Source: Antedon bifida
Lineage: Eukaryota; Echinodermata; Crinoidea; Comatulida; Antedonidae
Assembly (NCBI GenBank): GCA_963402885.1
Contig: OY727095.1
Location: 14,451,001-14,515,000 of the forward strand
DNA: 64,000 nt
Reading direction: 5' to 3'
Below, piece after piece: positions 1 through 11,253 of the stretch. The notes under the pieces are model-generated. The model was not told the DNA's origin. It did no database searches and was given only the letters and a program-made list of their open reading frames with translations. Positions within the stretch are counted from its first letter, which is position 1. Each line of letters opens with the position of its first letter. A program made the translations under genes and the position numbers.

Positions 1-24
1 CTAGGCAGGCTTTAACATAAATGA

Positions 25-275
25 GGCCTAGCTACACGACCCAGCAGATATTCTACTTGTTGTTGGCTATATAATATAACAGATAGTGCCTTATATATCG
101 GTAAAATATAAGATTTTACATCCCCTCGGGAATAATATTTTGCTCTCCAGAATTATATTTCCCTCGGCTTGCACTTCGAGAAATATATATTCCCTCGAGC
201 AAAATATCAATATCATTCCCTCAGGAATGTCAAATCTTATAGTTACCTATAAGCAGTCAATATATGTATAATATT
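25..275 (+). repeat. Dispersed hairpin repeat, copy 1
   Basis: Shares long blocks with 32,700-32,913 in the same orientation, including the stretches around CCAGCAGATATTCTACTTG and the final GCAGTCAATATATGTGTA-like end. Positions 108-240 form an imperfect palindrome that starts and ends with ATAAGAT / ATCTTAT, with CCCTCGGG-type blocks inside. No coding capacity. It resembles a small hairpin (MITE-like) element, but no family is recognised. Confidence 0.7.
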
Positions 276-1847
276 AAAACTTAATGTAATATGTGTGATA
301 CGCTGTAAGTTTGTTATGTAATCTTTTACTTGTGCAGCATATTTGTTTAAGCTTCCTGTCATTATAAAATACGTATTGTATTTTGTATTTGTTGTTGAGT
401 AAGTGTTCGTGGTTGTTAATAATACCTTGCATAATATTGTGTTTAAATTGTATATGTTTATTAATGAATTTACGACTGTAACCTATATTCTTTAATCTTA
501 ATGAAAAAAAGTGGTCATGTGTAAAAAATGTTTATGTTGCAAGATAGTCGATTATATCGGTGTGATTCAGTTTTGATGATACTTTTAAATATTATGTTAT
601 GCTTAGATGTAGTTGGTACTTGGTACTTAGTATTCTGGTTAATAATGCGTTTGTCTTTTTAATCATCTAAAAATGTACCCAAGTATTTATTCAGACACAA
701 TCCAAATTTATCATTTTCGATTTTCATGTAATTATTCTTCCGAAAATCAATTATCAATTTAAGATTTGGTTTTCGTATGTTAGAAAAAAGAGTAGACTCA
801 TTATAGAATAGGGATGTGACAAGAGAAAAAAAACCCAGAAATTTTAACTTGATATTACCATGTATTATATGGCAAGCAATCAGCAATTAATAATTATTAC
901 AACAAAATGCACCATAGTTAATAATAGGGACATATACGAAAAATGCAAGACTAGGAATTACAAAATCATTCTGTTCAAAGAATAGGTGTAATTAATTAAA
1001 ACTTCAACAACGCGATCATTCGATACGGTTGAATAAAGACTGCCCGGCATGGTATTTGTAGATCCGTACATGGTGGTACACAAAGGAGGTTGCGTAGTTT
1101 ATACAGTGATGTAACATGGTCGCTGAGATGTCAAATTACTGCAATTTTTCCCATTTTTTTAGTGTTTATCCTTAAAATTCAGGAAAGTGACATAGCCTAT
1201 TGTGTGCGGCCTATCAATAAACATCAGTCTGCCAAATGTGAGCATGTACCGTTCAGTGGTTTTAAAGGAGATACGTAAAATACGCGAATATTTTTGTAGC
1301 ATTAATATATAGATTGACTGCCACTGAGCTAATGGGTTCTTGGTTAAATTTGACCATTTATTTTGCCATTTTATATGAGGAAACTTTATATATTTTTTTT
1401 CTGGTTTTTTTTTTTACAAGTTTTGTAAGATGTACTCCAAAAGGGCGTGGACAAAACGTTCTACTTTCCTTGCTAATCAATAGATTTTATTATTATTATT
1501 ACTTTATCTAAACATGCTGATTTAGTATTACAGGAAAAATACAGGCCTAGATTTTCTTTTTATGCCTTTAATAATTACCACTTTGGCAATATGTTATGCA
1601 GGTAATATAACCACGGGGCCTAGGCTTCTTTCCCCAGTCTATTATTAGCACTCCCCTCTAAATACTGGATCTACTCCTGGTGTATATCTACCAAAATGAA
1701 TGTGACATTATGTTTATGCAGTTATTAGACAAACTTACTGATTCAACAGATTTTTACAATCTTCTGTCATGTGAAATATAAAGAATTATAACTACAGAAC
1801 TAAATATTAAACCAAAAAATATATGTGTTGTGAATGTTGTCTTTGTT
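276..1847. other. No gene recognised
   Basis: AT-rich sequence with only short open frames that have no recognisable protein pattern. I see no repeat unit, splice-supported exon or RNA gene here. Confidence 0.6.
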
Positions 1848-2545
1848 CTACTACCGTACAATACCCCACACAAATACCCTAACAGCCTTGGGGAAGAAGC
1901 AGTGTATTTTAATAGTCTATTAATAAATGGATCATAAAGTAAGGTAGTACAATACCCCACACAAATACCCTGACCATGGAGAAATAATGCCTGAACAGCC
2001 ATGGGGAAGCAGTGCATTTTAGTCTATTAATAAATGGATCATAAAGTAATAACCAAATATTTCTATAACCTTTGTACATGTTTCAAACAATCAGATGATT
2101 TTTACTTTATCTTTTGTAAATACAAAGTTAATATTAAACTGATGATAATGATTTTGAGGATTTGTTTGCCTGTATCTAGGGACAACAGGACAACACAAAC
2201 ACACAACAGTCATTAATAATAATCAGGCCCCTCAATGTAAGCTGGTTGACAATCTGCATATCTTTTTCCTCAAGTATACAACACTGGCTAAAAAGATTCT
2301 GAGATGAAATACAATTCCTAATCAACTCTTAATAAACAATTACTTTTTTTCATAAGAAAAATCTCTGACAAAAATTGTGTTAGCTATGAAATTGTCAAAC
2401 ATTGAGTATGTTATAAACAGAAAAATTATTAAAAACATAATTTATCCTTTTTTAATTCCCTTGCTTCACATTTTTCTATTTCTTACTCAAAATGGGTTTT
2501 GTTTCTACAATGAAGAAATTAAATTTCTTTAAAGAAAAGTCATGC
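1848..2545 (+). repeat. Two-copy repeat family, copy A (two 88-bp-type units plus tail)
   Basis: Contains about two units of the motif running from TCTATTAATAAATGGATCAT through CAATACCCCACACAAATACC to GGGGAAGCAGTGCATTTTAG, then a roughly 500-bp non-tandem tail. The tail matches 8,061-8,575 closely. Homology between the copies stops at GTCATG (about 2,545 and 8,575). Copy A then passes directly into LINE coding sequence, while copy B passes into unrelated DNA. Confidence 0.8.
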
Positions 2546-4155
2546 TAAAACCAAACCTTGCTAAAACAATTCCTAATGTAAATAATGATGATTTTGTACA
2601 AAACACAAATGTTGAAAATCCCGAAAAATTTAACTTTGAAAATATTGACTGTGAATATGTATATAAACTATTAACTTCTATCTCAATAAAAAAGGCAACT
2701 GGAAATGATATGCTTCCAGCCTACCTTATAAATGTAGCAAAAGATTCTATTGTGTATCCACTCACCTACTTAATAAATTTATCTCTCTCAACATCAACAT
2801 TCCCTGCCAAATGGAAAAGTGCTAAAATCTGTCCCATATATAAAGGTGGTGATAAAACTGAAAGAAGCAACTACAGACCTATTTCGGTTCTGCCTGTTCT
2901 CTCTAAAATTCTTGAAAGAGTAGTCTTTGACCAAATTTATTCCTATCTACATTCCTATGATATGATATATGAGCATCAGTCAGGTTTTAGACCAGGATAC
3001 TCAACCACTTTTGCTCTCCTTAATTTAACTGAAGAGTGGCTTGAATCCATTGATAAAGGAAAGTATATAGGCATTGCAATGATTGATTTAAAAAAAGCAT
3101 TTGACACTGTAAACCATGAGCTCCTACTTAAAAAACTAAAATCCTTCAATCTCCAAGATAATGTAATAAACTGGATAAAACACTACCTGCTAGATAGAAA
3201 TCATATTACAAGTGTAAATGGTGTCTCGTCAAGCACATGTAAAAGTACCTGTGGCATTCCACAGGGGTCTATTCTAGGCCCATTACTATTCTTACTTTAT
3301 ATTAATGATCTGCCTCAAAATATACAAAATAGTAACGTTTCCATGTATGCAGATGATACAGCTATTCATTACTCATCTGACAATATTAATGATGTAATTG
3401 AAGCTCTAAATGTTGACTTAAATAGTATTAAAAACTGGCTCATTAAAAATAAACTTAGTTTAAATGTACAGAAAACTGAATATATGATTATAAGTACTTC
3501 ACAAAAAACTTCAAAAATTATTGATTTAAATGTAAATATTGATGGTCAAAAGCTAAATCGTGTCAAACATTGTAAACACCTTGGTGTGATTATTGATGAT
3601 AATCTCTCTTGGAATAAACATACTGACTATGTAAAAGGTAAGGCACTGCAAGGACTTTACTACCTCAAAAAAGCAAATTCTATTTGACCAAAAAATACTC
3701 AATGTACAATGTACAAATCGTTAATTGCTCCCTATTTTGAATACTGCCATGTTGTCTGTGGACGCTCAAACCAACTACAAAGTAACAAACTTCAAGTTAT
3801 GCAAAACAGAGCTGCCAAAATAATAACTAAGAAAAGTAGAAGTGATTCTAGTAGTGAAGCCTTGCACAGCCTTAACTTTGATAATCTTGAGAAACGTTTG
3901 TATATAAATGAAGCCATCACTATGTTCAAAATTACCAATAATTTAGCACCAACTTACCTAATAAACAGATTTCATATCAAAGAAAATCATTATGACACAA
4001 GATCTCAAGATCAACTAATGCTACCTAAACCTAGAACGGACTATAAAAAACGGAGCCTGTCTTATAGAGGTGCTAAATTATGGAATGAACTAAGTGATGA
4101 CATAAAAAATGTAAAAACATCTTTTAATTTTAAATTAAAATTAAAAAATATATGA
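2542..4155 (+). pseudogene. LINE reverse transcriptase, one in-frame stop
   Basis: The frame carries the ordered RT motifs: YRPISVLPVLSKILE, then IDLKKAFDTVNHELL with the first catalytic Asp, GIPQGSILGPLLFLLY, and MYADDTAIHY with the YADD catalytic pair (about residues 115-275). The C-terminal part has the usual LINE stretch YKSLIAPYFEYC and WNEL. One TGA at 3,685-3,687 interrupts an otherwise single frame, since the segment before it and the segment at 3,709-4,155 share the same reading frame. There is no endonuclease domain. The ATG at 2,542 is only the first Met after a stop, not a real start. It would copy LINE RNA into DNA if intact; this copy is a truncated remnant. Confidence 0.85.
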
Positions 4156-5217
4156 TTACCATTATATTTAAGTATACTATAGTTCAAATTATATGATGTC
4201 AGAAATGTATTTAAGATTTTCAATTCAATAAGGTTAATATGTTAGAGCATTTATTTGTAAGTAATTACTTTCTTAATGTTAAAGACCCCTTACCTGCAAT
4301 TTTGGACGTTTTTTTGAAAATAATACATATATATCACTTTAAAAACATTAAACCATGTCATTCCTTGTCTTAAATGTACGTTTTATGGTAAATTATGATA
4401 AAAAGTGAGAAACAATGCACTACCTAAGTAGCTCGCGGTGATCGACCTCTCGTGGACGGTCTTAGGCCTAGCCTAGCTAGGCTTAGTTTTGTAGGCCTAG
4501 CTGGTAAACATCGGTAACGTACGAACATCGTACGCTAGCTATATACCTATCCTGACGTTGTATAGTTGCTGCATTAATTGTCTTTCTATTTTTGCCAGAC
4601 TCCGTTGATACAAATTGGGGAAAACCCGGTATTTTCGCGGAAAAGTTAGGAGTCTTCCATTTGTTTTGGCCTCACGATCGATCGAAAAGTGAGCGAATTA
4701 CAGGTGAAAAACAAAAATATCAATCCGCGCGCAATGCATTTTGGGATTTATAGCGGGCCGCTATAATTATTAGAATCGACTTATTTTTCACATTTTTAAC
4801 CGTTTAAAGACGAAAAAAGTTATCGCAATAGGACCATATAGTATTATTTTTACATTAAATATAGTTTGTGATCTTAAATTAGATCTAAAAAACGTAGGGA
4901 AGGGGGCTTTAATATTGGTGTTCACTCTTTTGTACGATTTGGATTTTACAAATTTTAAAATTCTAATTTGTTTTAATACTGTAATTTAATATTGATGTAG
5001 ATGTGTAAATTAAGATTTTCAGTTTTTGGTTAAATCCTTATTAATAATTTAATTAATATCTTTAGTATTAAGTGTCATTGTCATTGTCAAGTTAAACTCT
5101 TGTTGTTAATTGTTTAATTGCTAAATAGTGTATAATGTCTTACGGCCTTGTCGAAAAACACCATTGAGGTGAACAAGTGTTACCGTGATTAAATAAAGTT
5201 TTTTATTATTATTATTA
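2546..5217 (+). mobile_element. 5'-truncated LINE (jockey/CR1-like superfamily)
   Basis: A non-LTR retrotransposon lacking its endonuclease part. The reverse transcriptase frame begins right after a stop codon and next to the repeat on its left. The 3' part ends with GATTAAATAAAG followed by an (ATT)n tail at about 5,200-5,217, which is typical of LINE 3' ends. The 3' untranslated part is split by a TTAA-flanked MITE at 4,283-4,908. No target-site duplication could be fixed. Clade assignment is tentative because only the RT and C-terminal part survive. Confidence 0.8.
4283..4908. mobile_element. TTAA-flanked MITE inside the LINE 3' region
   Basis: Flanked by TTAA at 4,279-4,282 and 4,909-4,912. 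Ends are imperfect inverted repeats, AGACCCCTTAC on the left against AGCCCCCTTCC on the right arm. LINE 3'-type sequence continues on both sides, so this is a later insertion. No transposase. TTAA targets are typical of piggyBac-like elements, so a piggyBac-mobilised MITE is inferred. Confidence 0.6.
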
Positions 5218-5509
5218 TTTATTGATATAATAGGTGTAACGTTACCAGTTTTATCAAGAATAAACATGGCCGGAAATGGTACTCTGCTGCACGTAAAATT
5301 CATAGTAGGTCATTGTTCTCTGAACGTAGCCTACGAAGTATTGTTATAATTATCTACGCGTCGATCGTGGTAGGGGTGGTTCGTAGGGTTAGTAAACACC
5401 ATTTTCATCACCTTTAGAAGCATGGACAATGCAAACAAACAATGTATTGTTTGCTAATTAAAATCCTATCTAAAGATAGTAGACGTCCCCTACGCATCGT
5501 TATCCTAAT

Positions 5510-7112
5510 CTGGGGCGGATCCAAACATTTTTGAGAGGGGGGTCCGCCGATAAAAAGGGCACATCAGATATTGAGTATTTGAGCCACAGCCCCCCCATGG
5601 TGGGGGTTGTGGCGAAGCGAATTTTGTTACAGGACACACTTAGATGGCCGGAAATGGTACTCTCGCACGCAAAATCCATGATAAATGGCACCTTTCTAGT
5701 TCGCCGGACACTTTATTAGTAGGGATAACGATGCAAAATTAAAAGTTGTTATTTTTCAACCAACATTATCTGTTGGTATTTTGTTTCAATATTCCAATAA
5801 AGAAAGAATTACAAAAATCTGACTTGTAGTTTTTGAAATATAGGGTCTAAAACATTGCCGAAAATGATCGTTTTTAGCCACGAACGAACAAATTGCGCCA
5901 TTTTTCGCTAAAATAATTACATATAATTACGTTTTATAGTAATTTCTTTTATATATCAACATTGGAAATATCAATAAAATATGTTATTGAATGTTTATAA
6001 AATATATAGAGTTGTTTATTTAACGGAATTCGTACAAATTCATTGCTCTAAATTTGTGTAGTAACGTTCAGTACAGAGAGATCACGTGACTTCTCGGTAC
6101 ACGCGAGAGAAAACATTCCGCTGTGGGTGATTCGCGTCCACCAATCAAATAGCCAGAATCCAAAATCATTCAACCGTGAGCTCTGCCGATCACGGGAAAG
6201 CTCAGCTTTGATTGGCTTACGATGACATCATATCACAAAATGGTGGTTTTGTAGTTGAGCCTCACGTAATTTTCACAAATATTGTTTCAAAAATGAAATA
6301 AATAAAAGACCTTCTTTATGGTATGTGTGATTTTTCTTTAAAAGATTTGAATACTAAAGGCTTCATATCGAGAAAAAAACATTTTTTTGGCACTTATAAT
6401 AAATATTTCTCAGAGAAAAAAGCACATGGCTTGTAGAACTATATTATCTTGGCGTAGGAAGACAAACAAATCCCAGGTCATGAGAGGCTCAACTACAAAA
6501 ACAAGGTTGAATAGTGTAAGGTCACTGGACCATTCGATGATTTTTTTAGTAAACAATCTACCGCGTATGGTCGTACGCGCTAGATAGTACGATATTTTAA
6601 CTACATTTTTTACATGTTTGGTTGGATGTAATGGAAATAAAAAATAGTTGATCTGATGGAATGATATGTAAATAAACAAATACTCAAAAGAATTATGTTT
6701 ACAGTTCAATTATTTTCAGAATAATACATAAAAATGTGTTTACCAACGGACAAATAATCGCGTCAATGACATAGCATGGTAAACGTACGCGGGGTTGAAT
6801 CGTAAAAATTTTATATGCGCCCTCTGTAGTATGTGAAACGATCTATTTTTAGAAGTCTAAGTAGAGATCATCACGCGTCACCACCTCTTGGATGCTCTTT
6901 GATCGGCCGCCGTAACTTAACATCGCGCGCATTGTGATAAATTTCTGTTTTTATTTTTGGGGTTAATGTAGCCTACTCTGTGCATACTAATATACACACA
7001 AATATGTCACACGAATAAAATATTGAACCTCTAAAAAAAGGGCACCCTTAAAATTTAGGGGGGGGGGGGGGGGGTCCGGACCCCGTGGACCCCCACCCTG
7101 GATCCGCCCCAG
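5510..7112. mobile_element. 1.6-kb non-autonomous TIR transposon
   Basis: Perfect 14-bp terminal inverted repeats, CTGGGGCGGATCCA at 5,510-5,523 and its complement at 7,099-7,112. They are flanked by an identical CTAAT on both sides (5,505-5,509 and 7,113-7,117), read as a 5-bp target-site duplication. The interior has no transposase-like frame. Near the right end is a G run of about 17-18 bases (around 7,059-7,076). The superfamily is not recognised. Confidence 0.8.
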
Positions 7113-7596
7113 CTAATTTGGACGGAAATCCGCCGACGAGACGACATTGGGCCCGTGGACCTCAGCTCACGCAGAGTCGGGGCTATAATTATAATTAATT
7201 CTAATAGTCTATGCCTAGTTTCGGCCAGCGGCCTACACTATAAATTATTTAATCCTAGCCTACCTTGGGTTAGCGAATTATAAAACAACGACACCTAGGC
7301 TAGGACACCAACAAAATATATGCAAAATAAATATATATTCCAGTAAAGAAAAGGCCCGACCAGAATTTGGAGGGGAAAAACATGTGAGCAGTTTAGAGCT
7401 AGAGAGTATTATGTTTCATGTCACGTGACACAAAATCCAGGTACACGATCTTAATTACTGTTTTATCGTCGTCAGACGCGGCAGCCACCCTCGCGCGCGT
7501 ACTAAAAAATGCTGCTGTAAAAAGCAGAGAGTATCGCTTTGAGCGACCGATTGAACGTTCTGATACTATATTTAGAATGAAGATCGTAGATTTTAG

Positions 7597-8060
7597 TCTA
7601 TTAATAAATGGATCATAAAGTAAAGTAGTACAATACCCCAAACAAATACCCTGACTAACAGCCCTGGGGAAGCAGTGCATTTTAGTCTATTAATAAATGG
7701 ATCATAAAGTAAGGTAGTACAATACCCCACACAAATACCCTGACTAACAGCCCTAGGGAAGCAGTGCATTTTAGTCTATTAATAAATGGATCATAAAGTA
7801 AGGTAGTACAATACCCCACACAAATACCCTGACTAACAGCCCTGGGGAAGCAGTGCATTTTAGTCTATTAATAAATGGATCATAAAGTAAGGTAGTACAA
7901 TACCCCACACAAATACCCTGTCTAACAGCCCTGGGGAAGCAGTGCATTTTAGTCTATTAATAAATGGATCATAAAGTAAGGTAGTACAATACCCCACACA
8001 AATACCCTGTCTAACAGCCTTTGGGAAGCAGTGCATTTTAGTCTACTAATAAATGGATCA
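7597..8060 (+). repeat. 88-bp tandem array, about 5-6 units
   Basis: Near-identical units of about 87-88 bp beginning TCTATTAATAAATGGATCAT recur at about 7,597, 7,685, 7,772, 7,860, 7,948 and, partly, 8,040. Small changes occur, such as CCCTGGGG against CCCTAGGG and CCTTTGGG. The same unit occurs about twice in copy A near 1,850-2,045. An apparent minus-strand frame at 7,399-7,680 is a by-product of the array. Confidence 0.9.
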
Positions 8061-8575
8061 TAAAGTAATAACCAAACATTTCTATAACCTTTATACATGT
8101 TTCAAACAATCAGATGATTTTTACTTTATCTTTTGTTTAAATACAAAGTTAATATTAAACTAACGATAATGATTTTGAGGATTTGTTTGCCTGTATCTAG
8201 GGGCAACAGGCAAACACAAAGCAAGTCATTAACAATAATCAGACCCCTTGTTTTTCTCAATGTAAGCTTGTTGACAATCTGCATAACATTTTTCTCAAGT
8301 ACAAAAACAACCCTGGCTAAAAAGATTCTGAAACACAATTCCTGATCGAACTCCTACTGAACAATTAATTTCTTTCATAAGAAAAATCTCTGACAAAAAA
8401 CTGTTTTAGCTATGAAATTGTCAAAAATTGAGTGTGTTATCTAGAGCAAAATTAGTAAACACATAATTTATCCTCTTTTAGTTCTCTAGTTTCATATTTT
8501 TCTATTTCTTACTCAAAATGGGTTTTGTTCCTACAATAAAGAAATTAAATTTCTTTAAAATAATGTCATGAGGGT
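8061..8575 (+). repeat. Non-tandem tail of the repeat family, copy B
   Basis: Collinear with 2,046-2,545 (copy A), from ATAACCAAACATTTCTATAA through TTGAGGATTTGTTTGCCTGT to the stretch AAATTTCTTTAAA. It ends at the same GTCATG as copy A. Array plus tail together behave as one dispersed element of unknown class. Confidence 0.8.
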
Positions 8576-9218
8576 GTTTCTCAACGTAGCTATAGTGGCA
8601 AAGCCTTTTCACTTTATTTTCTTCTAAACTTGTGTAGTTTGCATTGGGTCACCTTCTAATTTCCCAAAAGTATTTAGGCTATCAAGATTTCCCATACAAA
8701 TTTTTTTTTTTTTTTTAGTGTCTACTGTCTAAACATACCACACACTGTATTTGCTGTTGACTAGCTAGATTTCTAGTTTATAACAAATTATATTTTTTAG
8801 ACAAATAACTCTGTAACTTTTATTTTTTTCAAATTAATTTGTTTAAGAAGGTTTCCAGTCATATCACTAATTGGGTTTTAAAGACATTTTATGCATTTGC
8901 TGCAATTGTGTCATCCTTACTGATACAAGTCCGCACACGTTAAAACAGGTATTCATAATACCTTAATTTAGTCTTATGTGGTATCCCATGTTAGATCTGG
9001 TTGATTGAGCTCTCTTCTTTGGGTTTCATGGGTCACTATATTTGTCAAAATTGGTCTTATTTTTGGTTAATCTTCTTTTGGGCTACAGGGACCTCTGATA
9101 GGTAATTTGTTATCTCACATTTGATCTGGTCTGGTGCAGAGGCTATATACAGTCATAAGACTTCAGCAAACATTTATTATCTTTATAATCTAAATATATT
9201 TTTTGTACATATTGCTCT
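8576..9218. other. No gene recognised
   Basis: AT-rich sequence with a poly-T run near 8,700. I see no coding pattern, tandem unit or element end. Confidence 0.55.
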
Positions 9219-9588
9219 GGTTTAAGATTATTTATAACAAATTGTATAACAGGAACTCAATAATCAAAACAAACAAATCATTAATAACAATATGATAAAA
9301 AGTTCCTTATAACATTTATACAGAACTCCAGGGTAGAAATTGTTATTAATGATTTGTTTGTTTTGTTTATTGAGTTCCTGCAGAGAAAAGTGAAATTAAT
9401 ATTAATGTATTATTATATTAATGATTAAAAGTCTGTTTTGTTTATTGAGTTCCTGTTACACAATTTGTCCTTAAAAAGTTAATTATAACATTTATACAGA
9501 AAACCAGGGTAGAAATTGTTATTAATGATTTGTTTGTTTTGTTTATTGAGTTCCTGTTACACAATTTGTTATAGATAATCTTAAACCA
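9219..9588. mobile_element. Hairpin MITE with ~70-bp inverted arms
   Basis: The left arm (9,219-9,291) starts GGTTTAAGATTATTTATAAC and runs through CAGGAACTCAATAATCAAAA. Its reverse complement forms the right arm (about 9,516-9,588), ending ATAATCTTAAACC. Between the arms the GTTTATTGAGTTCCTG segment recurs in the right-arm orientation, giving a partial internal duplication. There is no coding capacity and no certain target-site duplication. Confidence 0.7.
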
Positions 9589-10659
9589 TAGATTTAATAT
9601 TAACATTGTATTCTAATGTTAAACAAAGATAATAACACACAGCAGTTTATAACTCTCAGTACTATTACAATTTTGGTTATATTTACACAGAGTGATAATA
9701 AAATATACTTTCATTGTACACTACTATTACCAAAGTGATAATGAATAGGACGAACTATAGTGAGTGGGTTAACAACGGCACTACCTAGCCCTAGTTTAAA
9801 ATAATCAAAAGCATGGCATAGCAGATAGATTGTGGCGCGCCATACAATATACCAAAATAAAAGGCGAATGATATCTTTGTAAACCAATATTTAGGCCTGA
9901 TGATAGTGATTGTCATCTAACTACACATCTAACTACCTGGTCCTGGATCTACCTTTAGAGACTTAAAGCATTAATGCTAATGTATTTCAACAGGTGGTCA
10001 GACATTCTTTACAGTGCGGGTTTAAATACAATCCTCCGTTCAGGAGGTACGATTCTTTAATTAACATGGTGTTCTGAAATCCCCTGAAAACGCATGTTAT
10101 TTTTGTTTTTATTAAAGAATATCGGAAGAATGAGTAATCCGCAGTTTTCCCTGTAACTGTAATATTGCCCATGCGGTAGGGCGCCGCTATAAGTCAGGAT
10201 GTATGTAACTTTTTGTGACGGTCACACTAATCTAAGACTGGACCACCTGCTAACATGCTAACATTATATTAAATGCTATTTGGATATTTAATTGTTTGTT
10301 TTATGCAATTTATTTAGTAAAAACTGCTGAATAAACAGTTCACGTCAACTACCAGGTGCCACCGCGCGCGTTGTTGTTGACGTGTTTTTACGAAGGATAG
10401 TTTAATAATATATCTATTTAACTTGTTTCTAGTAGAAAAAATAAATATTAATTAAATTTAACATTGTATCCTATTAATAACATGTATTTTATACTAATTA
10501 ATATCATAAAAACATTACTTAATTTACCATTACTTAATTTGCTGAGTAACGCTAGGTTGATGTTTGTTGTTGTGGTTCGGTCTTTCTTTGTGAACTAATT
10601 TAATAATTTTCTATAGAAGTGAATGTACACTAGTTTGTTATTAAATATGTTTTATTAAA
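9589..10659. other. No gene recognised
   Basis: AT-rich sequence without a recognisable exon, RNA gene or element boundary. The short minus-strand frame at 9,987-10,172 has no family pattern. Confidence 0.5.
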
Positions 10660-10760
10660 TGTTTTATTTATTTATTTTTATTTCAACAATATTTTATGAG
10701 GGTGGTCCATCCAGCCCAAGCTGAGCACTAGGGACCCTCACAAAAATACAATTAATGACG
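10660..10760 (-). mobile_element. LINE 3'-end fragment
   Basis: Read on the minus strand this gives GTGAGGGTCCCTAG, then CTCAGCTTGGGCTGGATGGA, then an AATAAA-rich tail, which is a common invertebrate LINE 3' terminus. A related copy lies on the plus strand at about 59,270-59,345 inside the second foldback element. Only the 3' untranslated end is present. Confidence 0.55.
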
Positions 10761-11253
10761 ATGTAACAATATAAATTAAATTAAAAGAAATCAAATTTAT
10801 ATATATTAATATTATCATAATTCTATTTAATATGACAAATCAAGTCTTCTTTAGTCTGTATACATCCGCGGGCATCCATGCTCTGTTACAAATTTCTAAT
10901 GCAAAAATCGCAGATTACTCATTCTTGTGATATATATATTCACCGTTTTTACGCTCAGCTGGTCACGACTGTTTGTCTGCAAGATGGCTTCGGTAGCACA
11001 AAAATTGTTTATTGATTTGAGTTGTAAGAGTCATTTAGACCATACATTTTTATTTTGTGCCCGATCGTCTCTTGTCCCAATCGTCTTACAACATTATTGG
11101 GCTCCCCGATCGCCTGGGCCTGATCGTCTGTGGTCCCGATCAACCGTCTATTGCACCCCTAACTAGTCTAGCCTAGTACAAGAGACTAGAGAGATTAGTA
11201 AGCCTAGATAGAAGGTTAGGCCTGACCCTAGCTAGGCCTCTAGGGCCTAGGCC

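Noticed and set aside
7399-7680. 93-codon minus-strand frame
   Set aside because: It runs from unique sequence into the 88-bp array and part of it recurs at 1,754-2,017 with the repeat, so it is non-coding.
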